A DNA stretch of 64,000 nt from Herbiconiux sp. SALV-R1. GTDB taxonomy: Bacteria > Actinomycetota > Actinomycetes > Actinomycetales > Microbacteriaceae. A program made the position numbers and the translations under genes. The DNA is taken from positions 930,001 to 994,000 of the forward strand of contig NZ_CP053344.1 in assembly GCF_013113715.1 (NCBI RefSeq). The letters run 5' to 3'. This document shows, piece by piece, positions 19,514 through 28,626 of this stretch (position 1 is its first letter; the number at the start of each line of letters is the position of its first letter). Under the pieces are notes generated by a model, which did not search any database, was not told the origin of the DNA, and was given only the letters and a program-made list of their open reading frames with translations.

Positions 19514-20214
19514 AGTGGCTCGAGTCGAACCTCGGGCTGGTGTGGGAGCTCATCCTCACCCATGTCGGGCTGTGCATCCCGCCGATCATCCTCGGCTTCG
19601 TCATCTCCATCCCGCTCGGCTGGCTGGCGAACCGCTACCGCTGGTCGCGCGGCACCATCCTCGTGGTGCTCGGGCTGCTCTACACGATCCCGTCGCTGCC
19701 GTTGTTCATCTTCATGCCACTCATCCTCGGCACCCCGCAGCTGTCGTCGGCGAACGTCGTGGTGGCTCTCACCATCTATGCCGTGGCGCTCATGGTGCGG
19801 TCGGCCGCCGAGGGCCTCGGTTCGGTCGACGCCGACGTGCTGCAGGCCGCCTCGGCGATGGGCTACTCGCCCTGGCAACGCTTCTGGCGGGTCGAGCTGC
19901 CCCTCGCCGGGCCCGTGCTCCTCGCCGGGCTCCGGGTGGTGTCGGCCAGCACGGTGAGCCTCGCCACGATCGGCTCCGTGATCGGTGTCACGAGCCTCGG
20001 CTACCTGTTCCTCAACGGCCTCCAGCGCACCATCCCGGCCGAGGTCGCCACCGGCATCGTCGCCGTGCTGCTCATCGCCGTGGTGTTCGACCTGCTGCTC
20101 GTGCTGCTCGGCCGCGCGGTGCTGCCCTGGAACCGGCGTGACCGGGTGAAGAACAGGCGGGCCAGGCAACTCGCCGACAGCCGCGCCGCCGTGCTGACGG
20201 GGGCGGGCTCGTGA
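19510..20214 (+). CDS. ABC transporter permease, osmoprotectant type (first)
   Basis: This 234-residue inner-membrane permease has about six hydrophobic segments and the cytoplasmic coupling motif VDADVLQAASAMGYSPWQRF, the EAA loop. It resembles OpuCB/ProW-type subunits. GTG 19510 overlaps the ATPase stop and its own stop overlaps the second permease, so the three are translated as one coupled unit. It pairs with the second permease to form the heterodimeric channel. Confidence 0.88.
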
Positions 20215-20948
20215 ACCTGTTCGGCGAGGCGATCGCCTGGATCCTCGACCCCGCGAACATGTCAGGGCCCACCGGTTGGGTGGCGCGGCTGCTCGAGCAG
20301 CTCGCCTACACCTTCGGCGCGGTCGCCATCGCCGCGGTCATCGCGGTGCCGTTCGGCTACCTGGTCGGGCACACGGGCCGCGGCCGCGACATCGCGGTGT
20401 CGCTCTCGGGCGGGTTCAGGGCGCTGCCGAGTCTCGGTGTCATCATCCTGCTCGCCCTCGGGCTCGGCATCGGCTTCCGCGCGCCCCTGCTCACCTTCGT
20501 CATCATCGCCATCCCGCCCATCCTGGCGGGCGCCTACGCGGGGTTCGAGGCGGTCGACCGCAAGACCGTCGATGCGGCACGGGCGATGGGCATGACCGAG
20601 TGGCAGGTCGTGACGCGGGTCGAGATCCCGCTCGGTCTGCCGCTGCTGATCGGCGGCATCCGGTCGGCCGTGCTGCAGGTGGTGGCCACCGCGACACTCG
20701 CGGCCTACGTCTCGGGCGGGGCGCTCGGCGCCTTCATCTTCCAGGCGTTCGCCACCAAGAACTACCCGCTGGCGCTGGCGGCGTCGATCCTCGTCACGGC
20801 GCTCGCGCTGGTGCTCGAGGGAATATTCGCGCTCATCCAGAGGCTTGTGGTTCCACGCGGCGTGGTCGCGACGGAGCAGAGAGAAGTCCGTGCACGGTCG
20901 CCCCGACCGCGTGCGGTGATGGGGAATCCCATCCGAGAAGGGAAATGA
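20211..20948 (+). CDS. ABC transporter permease, osmoprotectant type (second)
   Basis: This is the second transmembrane subunit, 245 residues, with an EAA-loop segment VDAARAMGMTEWQVVTRVEI and the conserved ALPSLGVIILLALGLG stretch. The GTG start at 20211 overlaps the upstream stop. The C-terminal tail is longer and basic (REVRARSPRPRAV). It should form a heterodimer with the first permease. The stop overlaps the ATG of the binding-protein gene. Confidence 0.88.
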   Translation: MNLFGEAIAWILDPANMSGPTGWVARLLEQLAYTFGAVAIAAVIAVPFGYLVGHTGRGRDIAVSLSGGFRALPSLGVIILLALGLGIGFRAPLLTFVIIAIPPILAGAYAGFEAVDRKTVDAARAMGMTEWQVVTRVEIPLGLPLLIGGIRSAVLQVVATATLAAYVSGGALGAFIFQAFATKNYPLALAASILVTALALVLEGIFALIQRLVVPRGVVATEQREVRARSPRPRAVMGNPIREGK

Positions 20949-21895
20949 ATCACATGGTCACAGCAATCAAGAAAGGCCGGCTCGTCGCAGGGCTAGTCGC
21001 GGTCAGCGCCGTGGTGGCGCTGGCAGGGTGTGCGTCGAGCGATCCGCTGGGCACCACGTCCACATCGGGTGCCGGCTCGAGCGACGGGGCGTCGGGCCCC
21101 ATCGTCATCGGGTCGCAGGCGTACTACTCGAACGAGATCATCGCCGAGATCTACGCCCAGGCCCTCGAGGCCAACGACATCGAGGTGACGCGCCAGTTCA
21201 ACATCGGGCAGCGCGACGCCTACCTCCCCGCCCTCGAGAGCGGCGAGGTGCAGCTGTTCCCGGAGTACACCGGCAACCTGCTGCAGTACTACGACCCCGA
21301 GACCACCGCCAAGACGAGCGACGACGTGTACGCCGCCCTCGCGAGCGCGCTGCCCTCGGGTCTCGAGGTGCTCGACCAGTCGCCCGCCACCGACCAGGAC
21401 TCGTACAACGTCACCAAGGAGTTCTCCGAGCAGAACGGTGTGACGAGCCTCGAAGACCTCTCGAAGGTCACCACGCCCATCACCCTCGGCGGCAACTCCG
21501 AGCTGCAGACGCGCCCCTACGGCCCCGAGGGTCTGCTCTCGACCTACGGCGTGACCGTCGGCTTCACCCCGATCGAAGACTCGGGCGGCCCGCTCACCAT
21601 TCAGGCGCTGAAGGACAACACCGTGCAGATGGTCAACATCTACTCGGCCGACCCGAACATCAAGACCTCGGGCCTCGTGACGCTGGAAGACCCGAAGGGT
21701 CTCTTCCTCGCCTCGAACGTCGTGCCGCTCATCAACACCGACGCGGCGACCCCCGAGGTCACCGAGGTCATCAACAAGGTCAGCGCGGCCCTCACCGCCG
21801 AAGACCTCGTCGACCTCAACTCGCAGAGCGTCAACGACCAGGACTCGGCCGAGAACATCGCCAAGAACTGGCTCGAGAAGGTCGCCCTCTTCTAG
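20945..21895 (+). CDS. Glycine betaine/choline-type substrate-binding lipoprotein
   Basis: This 316-residue extracytoplasmic binding protein starts at ATG 20945 (overlapping the permease stop) or ATG 20954. It has a basic N-terminus, a hydrophobic signal and the lipobox LAGC with lipidated Cys29. The mature part belongs to the OpuAC/ProX family, with VIGSQAYYSNEIIAEIYAQA, EYTGNLLQYY and GGNSELQTRPYG. Aromatic residues that form the cation box for quaternary amines are plausible, but I cannot assign them. The protein is anchored to the outer face of the membrane and completes the importer. Confidence 0.9.
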   Translation: MNHMVTAIKKGRLVAGLVAVSAVVALAGCASSDPLGTTSTSGAGSSDGASGPIVIGSQAYYSNEIIAEIYAQALEANDIEVTRQFNIGQRDAYLPALESGEVQLFPEYTGNLLQYYDPETTAKTSDDVYAALASALPSGLEVLDQSPATDQDSYNVTKEFSEQNGVTSLEDLSKVTTPITLGGNSELQTRPYGPEGLLSTYGVTVGFTPIEDSGGPLTIQALKDNTVQMVNIYSADPNIKTSGLVTLEDPKGLFLASNVVPLINTDAATPEVTEVINKVSAALTAEDLVDLNSQSVNDQDSAENIAKNWLEKVALF

Positions 21896-21902
21896 GCAGC
21901 CC

Positions 21903-22586
21903 TCACCCCGAGACCCCGTCCTCCTCCGCTGCGGCGGCGGGGGGCGGGGTCTCCTGCATGTGGCGCGACTCGGCACGGCCGACGAGCTTCTTCACCACGA
22001 AGACGGTGATGACGAACGCGGCGATCACCGCGACGAAGATGTAGCCCGCTCCGTGCAGCTCCTTCGAGAGCTCACGGTAGGAGCCGGCGGCGAAGGCGCC
22101 GACGGAGACGTAGGCGAAGGCCCAGATGATGCACGCCGGCACCGTCCACGCCATGAACCGGCGGTAGCGCATCGGGCTCATCCCGACCGTGAGGGGGATG
22201 AGGGAGTGCAGCACCGGGAGGAACCGCGACAGGAACACGGCGATGCCGCCGCGCCGGGCGAGATAGGTCTCGGCCCGCACCCAGTTCTTCTCGCCGATCC
22301 TCCTGCCCAGCCTGCTGGCGCGCAGCTTCGGCCCGAACCAGCGTCCGATGGCGAAGCCGAGGCTCTCCCCGCAGAGTGCTCCGACCACCACGACGATCAC
22401 CAGAGAGATGTATTCAAGTGGGGATGCAACCCCGGTCGCGGCGACGATCACGACGGTGTCGCCCGGCACGATGAGCCCGACCAGCACGCTCGTCTCGAGC
22501 ATGATGGCAATGCCAGCCAAAAGCGTTCTGACCAGCGGATCTACCGACTGCACGGTATCCAGGATCCAGGACAGCGCCTCGTTCAT
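21903..22586 (-). CDS. DedA-family membrane protein
   Basis: This 227-residue polytopic protein of the DedA/SNARE-associated family shows the hallmark FLSRFLPVLHSLIPLTVGMS with its conserved Arg and Pro residues, and the early GxxxGE-type loop VGALCGESLGFAIGRWFG. DedA proteins are linked to membrane-lipid (undecaprenyl phosphate or phospholipid) translocation and proton-motive-force homeostasis. I chose ATG 22586; an upstream ATG would add eight residues. It is convergent with the ABC operon (7 bp apart) and divergent from cydA. Confidence 0.9.
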   Translation of the reverse strand: MNEALSWILDTVQSVDPLVRTLLAGIAIMLETSVLVGLIVPGDTVVIVAATGVASPLEYISLVIVVVVGALCGESLGFAIGRWFGPKLRASRLGRRIGEKNWVRAETYLARRGGIAVFLSRFLPVLHSLIPLTVGMSPMRYRRFMAWTVPACIIWAFAYVSVGAFAAGSYRELSKELHGAGYIFVAVIAAFVITVFVVKKLVGRAESRHMQETPPPAAAAEEDGVSG

Positions 22587-22649
22587 AGCTGTATTCCACA
22601 CGGCATGCACGACACTCTAGCGAAGCAACCATGGGATTCCCCGATGGGT

Positions 22650-22680
22650 TTGATTGCTTGTATACAAGCTCGCTAGGATC
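22650..22680 (+). promoter_or_regulatory. Candidate cyd promoter with embedded palindromic operator
   Basis: TTGATT (22650-22655) and TAGGAT (22675-22680) resemble -35 and -10 boxes with a long 19-bp spacer. A perfect 14-bp palindrome, GCTTGTATACAAGC (22656-22669), fills most of the spacer. The TTGTATACAA core looks like operators of GntR-type regulators. Binding there would block RNA polymerase at cydA. No GntR gene is seen nearby. Confidence 0.45.
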
Positions 22681-22740
22681 AAGGTGTCGCATCCACTGCG
22701 GCGGCAGCGTGGCCTGGTCTTCCGCGCAAGGAGTTCCCTC

Positions 22741-24153
22741 GTGAACGAACTACTCGATCCGCTCATCCTCTCGAGGTGGCAATTCGGTCTCACGACCATC
22801 TACCACTTCCTGTTCGTGCCCCTCACCATCGGGCTGGCGGTCACCGTCGCGATCTTCCAGTCGGCCTGGGTGCGCACAGACAAGGAGAAGTACCTCCAGC
22901 TCACCCGCTTCTTCGGCAAGGTCTTCCTCATCAACTTCGCCATGGGCGTGGTGACGGGAATCGTGCAGGAGTTCCAGTTCGGCATGAACTGGAGCGACTA
23001 CTCGCGCTTCGTCGGCGACGTCTTCGGCGCCCCGCTCGCGCTCGAGGGGCTCCTCGCCTTCTTCCTCGAAGCCACCTTCATCGGGCTGTGGATCTTCGGC
23101 TGGAACCGCCTGCCGCGCAGGGTGCACCTGCTCACCATCTGGGCCGCCGCCGTCGGCAGCGTGCTCTCGGCCTACTTCATCATCGCGGCGAACGCCTTCA
23201 TGCAGAACCCGGTGGGCTTCCAGATCAACGAGGCCAAGGGCAGGGCCGAGCTCACCGACATCTGGGCGCTGCTGACCAACAAGGTGGCGCTCGCCGCCTT
23301 CCCGCACACGATCTTCGCCTGCTTCATGGTGACGGCCGGCCTCATCATCGCCGCTGCCGCCTGGCACCTCTACCGCAACCAGCACCTCGAGACCATGCGC
23401 CCCGCGCTGAAGTTCGGCCTCTGGATGATGGTGATCGCCGGGGCGCTGACGGTGCTGAGCGGCGACCAGCTGGGCCTCGCGATGGTCGAGACCCAGCCCA
23501 TGAAGATGGCGGCGGCGGAGGCGCTGTACCGCACCTCGACCGGCGCCGACGCCTCCTTCTCGGTGTTCACCCTGGGCACGCCCGACGGGGTGAGCGAGCT
23601 GTTCAGCATCCGCATCCCGTACCTGCTGTCGTTCCTGTCGACCCACACCTTCGACGGCACGGTCGAGGGCATCAACGACCTGCAGGCGCAGTACGTGCAG
23701 CTCTACGGCCCCGGCGACTACACGCCCACCATCTGGATCACCTACTGGTCGTTCCGCTGGATGATCGGCCTCGGCATGCTGCACGTGCTCATCGCCGTCG
23801 TCGGCCTCTGGCTCACCCGCCGCGGGCGCTCGCCGAAGTGGCGCTGGATGTGGCGCGTGGCGGTCTGGGCCTTCCCGCTCTCGCTCGGCGCCATGATCGT
23901 CGGCTGGATCTTCACCGAGATGGGCCGTCAGCCCTGGATCGTGTTCAGCCTGCTGAAGACCGAAGACGCCGTCTCGCCCGGCATCACCGGCCTCGACGTG
24001 CTCATCTCGCTCATCGTCTTCACCGTGCTCTACGGCTCGCTCGCGGTGGTGGAGTTCAAGCTCATCAAGAAGGCGATCCAGAAAGGGCCGGATGCTCCAC
24101 CCCCGGTCGACGAGGAGACGGGTGAGCTCAAGCACGAGGCGACGGTCTACTAG
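22741..24153 (+). CDS. cydA: Cytochrome bd ubiquinol/menaquinol oxidase subunit I
   Basis: CydA (470 residues) carries the three hemes and the quinol site of the high-affinity, non-proton-pumping terminal oxidase in the plasma membrane. A conserved heme ligand is His22 in YHFLFVPLTIG. Other hallmarks are AFPHTIFACFM, GDQLGLAM and GRQPWIV. The length indicates the short-Q-loop form usual outside proteobacteria. GTG 22741 is preceded by AAGGAG. It heads cydA-cydB-cydD-cydC, all closely spaced. Confidence 0.97.
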   Translation: MNELLDPLILSRWQFGLTTIYHFLFVPLTIGLAVTVAIFQSAWVRTDKEKYLQLTRFFGKVFLINFAMGVVTGIVQEFQFGMNWSDYSRFVGDVFGAPLALEGLLAFFLEATFIGLWIFGWNRLPRRVHLLTIWAAAVGSVLSAYFIIAANAFMQNPVGFQINEAKGRAELTDIWALLTNKVALAAFPHTIFACFMVTAGLIIAAAAWHLYRNQHLETMRPALKFGLWMMVIAGALTVLSGDQLGLAMVETQPMKMAAAEALYRTSTGADASFSVFTLGTPDGVSELFSIRIPYLLSFLSTHTFDGTVEGINDLQAQYVQLYGPGDYTPTIWITYWSFRWMIGLGMLHVLIAVVGLWLTRRGRSPKWRWMWRVAVWAFPLSLGAMIVGWIFTEMGRQPWIVFSLLKTEDAVSPGITGLDVLISLIVFTVLYGSLAVVEFKLIKKAIQKGPDAPPPVDEETGELKHEATVY

Positions 24154-24162
24154 GAGCGCATG

Positions 24163-25167
24163 ATGGATCTCACACTTCTCTGGTTCGGCATCGTCGGCTT
24201 CCTCTTCGTCGGCTACTTCGTGCTCGACGGCTTCGACTTCGGCGTCGGCATGTCGCTGCCCTTCCTCTCGAAAGACGACACCGACCGTCGCGTGCTCATC
24301 AACACCATCGGCCCGGTCTGGGACCTCAACGAGACCTGGGTCATCGTGGCGGGCGCGTCGCTGTTCGCCGCCTTCCCCGAGTGGTACGCCACCCTGTTCA
24401 GCGGCTTCTACCTGCCGCTGCTGCTCATCCTCGCCGCGCTCATCCTGCGCGGGGTCTCGTTCGAGTACCGGCACCAGCGCCCCGAGCCGGCCTGGAAGAA
24501 GCGGTTCGACCGGATGATCGTGATCGGCTCGGCGGTTCCGGCCTTCCTCTGGGGGGTCGCCTTCGCGAACATCGTGCGTGGTGTGCCGCTCGACGAGGGG
24601 CACAACTACATCGGCACCTTCTTCGACCTGCTGAACCCGTACGCCCTCCTCGGCGGCCTCACGACCCTGCTGCTGTTCTTCACGCACGGCGTGGTGTTCG
24701 TGGCGCTGAAGACCGACGGCGAGATCAGGCAGCGGGCGCGCGCGCTCGCCACCCGCGCCGGGCTCGTCACCGTGGTCGTGGCCGCCGCGTTCCTCGTCTG
24801 GACCTCGCTCGCGCACGGCACCGTCGCATCCGTCGCCCTCTCGGGCGCCGCCGCGGTGGCCCTCGTGGTGGCGGTGCTGGCGAACCGGCGGGGAGCCGAG
24901 AAGCTGGCTTTCGGCCTCATGGCCGCCACCATCGGCCTCGCCGTGCTGAGCCTGTTCTTCGCGCTCTTCCCAGACGTGATGCCGGCCTCGAACGACCCGG
25001 CGAACAGCCTCACCGTGGCGAACGCGTCGTCGTCGGAGTACACGCTCACGATCATGAGCTGGGTGGCGCTGATCTTCCTGCCGCTCATCCTCGCCTATCA
25101 GGGCTGGACGTACTGGGTGTTCCGCAAGCGCGTGACGCGTGCTCACATCCCCGCCGAGGCACACTAG
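24163..25167 (+). CDS. cydB: Cytochrome bd oxidase subunit II
   Basis: CydB (334 residues) is the second membrane subunit of the bd oxidase, with about nine membrane segments. The N-terminal YFVLDGFDFGVGM and the GPVWDLNETW motif are diagnostic. AGGAG ends 6 nt before ATG 24163, making it likelier than the ATG three bases earlier. The stop is 4 bp before the cydD GTG. Confidence 0.97.
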   Translation: MDLTLLWFGIVGFLFVGYFVLDGFDFGVGMSLPFLSKDDTDRRVLINTIGPVWDLNETWVIVAGASLFAAFPEWYATLFSGFYLPLLLILAALILRGVSFEYRHQRPEPAWKKRFDRMIVIGSAVPAFLWGVAFANIVRGVPLDEGHNYIGTFFDLLNPYALLGGLTTLLLFFTHGVVFVALKTDGEIRQRARALATRAGLVTVVVAAAFLVWTSLAHGTVASVALSGAAAVALVVAVLANRRGAEKLAFGLMAATIGLAVLSLFFALFPDVMPASNDPANSLTVANASSSEYTLTIMSWVALIFLPLILAYQGWTYWVFRKRVTRAHIPAEAH

Positions 25168-25171
25168 TCAG

Positions 25172-26893
25172 GTGCGACCCCTCGATCCCCGCCTCCTGAC
25201 CTATGCAGCGTCGGCGCGGTCGTTCTTCGCGGCGGGCGCGCTGCTGGCGGTGGTGCAGACGGGGGCGGTCATCGCCTTCGCCTACCTTGTGACGCAGCTC
25301 GTCGTGCGGGCGATCGACGGAGAGTCGCTTGCCGACCTCGGCGGGTGGCTGGCGGCGCTCGCCGGCGTGGTGGTGCTGCGCTTCGCGGCGGCCTGGCTCA
25401 CCGAGGTCAACTCCACGCGGGGAGCGGCGGTGGTGAAGAGCCAGCTGCGCGCGAAGGTGCTTGACGCCGTCGACCGGCTCGGCCCCGGCTGGCTGGCCGG
25501 GCGCAACGCGACGGCGGTGGGGGTGACGGCGGGGCCCGGGCTCGACGCGCTCGACACGTACTTCTCGCGCTACCTGCCGCAGCTCATCCTCACGGTGGTC
25601 GCGACGCCGGCGGTGCTCGTCGTCATCTGGTGGCAGGACTGGATCTCGGGGCTGACCGTCTCGGTGACCCTCCCGCTCATCCCCGTGTTCATGGTGCTCA
25701 TCGGGCTCGCCACCCAGTCGGTGCAGCAGAAGCAGTGGGAGAAGCTCTCCCGACTGTCGACCGCGTTCCTCGACGTGGTGGGGGGACTGTCGACGCTCAC
25801 GGTGTTCGGGCGGCAGCACCGGCAGGCGGCGCGCATCCGCACCGTCACCGACGACTACCGGCGGCAGACCATGAAGGTGCTGCGCATCTCCTTCCTCAGC
25901 GGCTTCGCGCTGGAGCTGGCGGCGAGCCTCGCGGTGGCGCTGGTCGCCGTGTCGATCGGCGTGAGGCTCATCGACGGATCGCTCGGCCTCGAGGTGGGCC
26001 TCTTCGTGCTGCTGCTCGCCCCCGAGGCGTTCCTCCCCCTGCGCAACGTGGGCGCCCAGTTCCACGCGGCTGCCGACGGGGTGGCCGCCTCCACCGAGGT
26101 GTTCTCTCTGCTGGAGGCTGCGGGGGCATCGACCCGTCACGATCCGCCCTCTGCGCGGGCTGAGAGGGCGGATCGTGACGGGTCGATCGGTGCCGGCCTT
26201 GAGTTGAGGGGGGTGGGTGTGCGCTATGGGGAGGTCGTGGCTTTTGAGGGGCTGGATGCGCGGGCGCGGGCCGGGCAGGTGACCGCGGTGGTGGGGGAGA
26301 GCGGGAGCGGGAAGTCCTCGCTGCTCGCCGCTCTCGTGGGCTTCGCCGAGCACGAGGGGACGATCGTCGTCGACGGCAGCGACGTGGGCGGGCAGCCCGC
26401 ACCGCGCGCGTGGCTCGCCTGGGCCGGACAGCGTGCGGCCGTGCTGCCTGGCACGGTGCTCGAGAACGTGACGCTCGGCGATGCCGAGCCGCAGCATCCG
26501 CTCGCCGAGGCCGCACTGGCGCTCGCCGGTGCGCCCGAGATCGGGCTCGACACGGTGGTCGACTCGCTCGGCGGGGGGCTGTCGGGCGGGCAGGCGCAGC
26601 GGGTGTCGGCGGCGCGGGCGATCTACCGGGCGCGGCGGCTCGACTGCGCGGTGGTCGCGTTCGACGAGCCCACCTCGGCTCTCGACCCGGTGCACGAGGC
26701 GCAGTTCGCGGCGGGGCTGCGCGCGCTGGCAGACGAGGGGCGTGCGGTGGTGGTGGTGACGCACCGGCCCGATCTCGTCGCGGCGGCGGATGCGGTGATC
26801 ACGGTGGTGGCGGGTGAGGCGGGGGTGTCGTCGGATGCGGCACGAGCATCCGTCGCCGCCACCTCCGCCGCCGACGACGGGGGCACGCGATGA
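25172..26893 (+). CDS. cydD: Heterodimeric ABC exporter subunit CydD
   Basis: CydD (573 residues) and CydC form the exporter of glutathione/cysteine or heme-related compounds needed to assemble cytochrome bd. The membrane domain occupies about 1-310 and the ATPase domain the rest, with Walker A GESGSGKSS, signature LSGGQAQR and Walker B VAFDEPTSALD. I chose GTG 25172, 4 bp after cydB, since an earlier frame start would lie inside cydB. The linker between the domains (about residues 319-339) is encoded by a perfect 25-bp inverted repeat, described separately. The stop overlaps the cydC start (ATGA). Confidence 0.93.
   Translation: MRPLDPRLLTYAASARSFFAAGALLAVVQTGAVIAFAYLVTQLVVRAIDGESLADLGGWLAALAGVVVLRFAAAWLTEVNSTRGAAVVKSQLRAKVLDAVDRLGPGWLAGRNATAVGVTAGPGLDALDTYFSRYLPQLILTVVATPAVLVVIWWQDWISGLTVSVTLPLIPVFMVLIGLATQSVQQKQWEKLSRLSTAFLDVVGGLSTLTVFGRQHRQAARIRTVTDDYRRQTMKVLRISFLSGFALELAASLAVALVAVSIGVRLIDGSLGLEVGLFVLLLAPEAFLPLRNVGAQFHAAADGVAASTEVFSLLEAAGASTRHDPPSARAERADRDGSIGAGLELRGVGVRYGEVVAFEGLDARARAGQVTAVVGESGSGKSSLLAALVGFAEHEGTIVVDGSDVGGQPAPRAWLAWAGQRAAVLPGTVLENVTLGDAEPQHPLAEAALALAGAPEIGLDTVVDSLGGGLSGGQAQRVSAARAIYRARRLDCAVVAFDEPTSALDPVHEAQFAAGLRALADEGRAVVVVTHRPDLVAAADAVITVVAGEAGVSSDAARASVAATSAADDGGTR
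26128..26187. repeat. Perfect 25-bp inverted repeat inside cydD
   Basis: The left arm 26128-26152 (starting ATCGACCCGTCACGATCC) is perfectly complementary to the right arm 26163-26187, with a 10-nt loop GCGCGGGCTG. It spans 60 bp, preserves the reading frame and encodes the linker TRHDPPSARAERADRDGSI. A 25-bp perfect stem in a coding region is far beyond chance and suggests a captured palindromic element. Confidence 0.95.
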
Positions 26894-28626
26894 GGCGCGC
26901 CGAGGTGCTGCGGCTCGCGCAGCCGAGGCTCGGGCGGTTCCTGCCCGGGGTGGCGTTCGGGCTGCTGTCGGCGCTGTGCGCGGTGGGGCTGCTCGCGACG
27001 GCGGCCTGGCTCATCACGCGGGCGGCGGAGATGCCGCCGATCCTCTTCCTCTCGATGGCGATGGTGGGGGTGCGGGCGTTCGCGCTGGGGCGGGCGGCGT
27101 TCCGCTACGTCGAGCGGCTGTTCAGCCACGACGCCGCCTTCGCGACGATGCCCGAGCTCCGGGTGGGCGTGTACGAGCGCCTGGTGCCGGTGTCGCCCGA
27201 CGGGCTCGGCAGCACCCGGCGCGGCGACCTGCTGGCAAGGCTCGTGAGCGACGTCGACGAGCAGCAGAACCTTCCGCTGCGGGTCGTGCAGCCCCTCGTC
27301 GTGTCGGGGCTCACGGCGGTGGCGAGCGTCGTCGTCATGTCGTTCGTGCTGCCGGCCGCGGGTCTGGTGCTCGGGGTCGCGCTCGTCGTGGTGTTCGTGC
27401 TCGGCACGGTGGTGAACGCGCTCGTCTCGGGCCGGGCGGAGCGGGCGATCGCCGGCCTGCGCGGCGCGTACCAGGCCGAGCTCGCCGACCACTTGGCGAA
27501 CCTCGACGTGCTCACCGCCTACGGCGCGGTGGCCCAGGGGCGTGAGCGGCTGGCTGCTGCCGACCGCGAGCTGACCCGCGCGGTGCTGCGACGCTCGGCC
27601 GGCATCGGGGCGACCTCGGCGCTCGTGGTGCTCGTCGCAGGGATGGTCACGGTGCTCGCCCTCGTGGTGGGCGTTCCCGCGCTCGGCACGGGAGGCTTCG
27701 GGGGGCCGGCGCTCGCCGTGGTCGCGCTGCTGCCGATGGCGGTGTTCGAGGTGGTGGCGATGGTGCCGCTCGCTGCGGGCGCCTGGCGGCAGGTCTCGGC
27801 GAGCGCCGAGCGCATCGCCTCGGTCGTGCCCGACGAGGTGCCGGCGGGCATCCCGGTCGACGGGCCCCGCGCCACCCGCCGTGCTCCGAGCGGGGCGGTG
27901 CGGCTGAGCCTGCGCGGGGTGACGGCGCGGTGGCCGGGTGGGGGTGAGGGCGCGAGTGCGGGTGGGGGCGCGGGCGCGGGCGCGGGCGCGGGTGCGGGTG
28001 ACCGTCCGCTCGCCCTCGCGCCGGTGTCGTTCGAGGTGGAGCCGGGCGACCGCATCCTGGTGCGGGGCGGCAGCGGAGCGGGCAAGACGACGCTGGCCCA
28101 CGTGCTCGTGCGCTTCCTCGACCACGGCGGCGACTACCTGCTCGACGGGGTCGACGTGGCCGAGTACCCCGCCGACGAGGTGCGGCGGGTGGTGGGTCTG
28201 TGCGAGCAGCGGCCCTACCTCTTCGACGACGACATCAGGCAGAACCTGCTGTTCGCCCGCGACACCGCTACCGACGACGAGCTCGAAGCCGTGCTCGAGC
28301 GCGTCGGACTCGGCGACTGGATGCGCGCCCGCGGCGGCCTCCACGCCCGGGTCGGCGACAGGGGCGCCCTGGTCTCCGGCGGACAGGCTCAGCGCCTCGC
28401 CCTGGCCAGGGCCCTGCTCGCCGACTTCCCCGTGCTCGTGCTCGACGAGCCGACCGCGAACGTCGACCCCGACCGGGCCGACGCGCTGCTGCGCGACCTG
28501 CTACAGGCTGCGGGCCGGGGCGACCGGGCCGTGGTGCTCATCTCGCACACGCCGGTGCCCGGCGAGCTCGTGACGAAGACCGTGCGGCTGGAGCCGCCTG
28601 CCGGGGGTGCTAGAGCGGGCGGCTGA
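26890..28626 (+). CDS. cydC: Heterodimeric ABC exporter subunit CydC
   Basis: CydC (578 residues) is the partner of CydD in the thiol/heme-linked exporter that supports bd oxidase assembly. An N-terminal six-helix domain is followed by an ATPase domain with Walker A GGSGAGKTT, signature VSGGQAQR and Walker B VLVLDEPTANVD. A Gly/Ala linker encoded by GGGCGC-type hexamer repeats (about 27958-28000) precedes the ATPase domain. ATG 26890 overlaps the cydD stop. The 3' end overlaps the convergent aminotransferase gene by 17 bp. Confidence 0.94.
   Translation: MRRAEVLRLAQPRLGRFLPGVAFGLLSALCAVGLLATAAWLITRAAEMPPILFLSMAMVGVRAFALGRAAFRYVERLFSHDAAFATMPELRVGVYERLVPVSPDGLGSTRRGDLLARLVSDVDEQQNLPLRVVQPLVVSGLTAVASVVVMSFVLPAAGLVLGVALVVVFVLGTVVNALVSGRAERAIAGLRGAYQAELADHLANLDVLTAYGAVAQGRERLAAADRELTRAVLRRSAGIGATSALVVLVAGMVTVLALVVGVPALGTGGFGGPALAVVALLPMAVFEVVAMVPLAAGAWRQVSASAERIASVVPDEVPAGIPVDGPRATRRAPSGAVRLSLRGVTARWPGGGEGASAGGGAGAGAGAGAGDRPLALAPVSFEVEPGDRILVRGGSGAGKTTLAHVLVRFLDHGGDYLLDGVDVAEYPADEVRRVVGLCEQRPYLFDDDIRQNLLFARDTATDDELEAVLERVGLGDWMRARGGLHARVGDRGALVSGGQAQRLALARALLADFPVLVLDEPTANVDPDRADALLRDLLQAAGRGDRAVVLISHTPVPGELVTKTVRLEPPAGGARAGG

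Noticed and set aside
27261-27540. Frameshift or broken ABC gene in cydC
   Set aside because: The frame is intact from ATG 26890 to 28626 with all ABC motifs. Competing frames are shadows.
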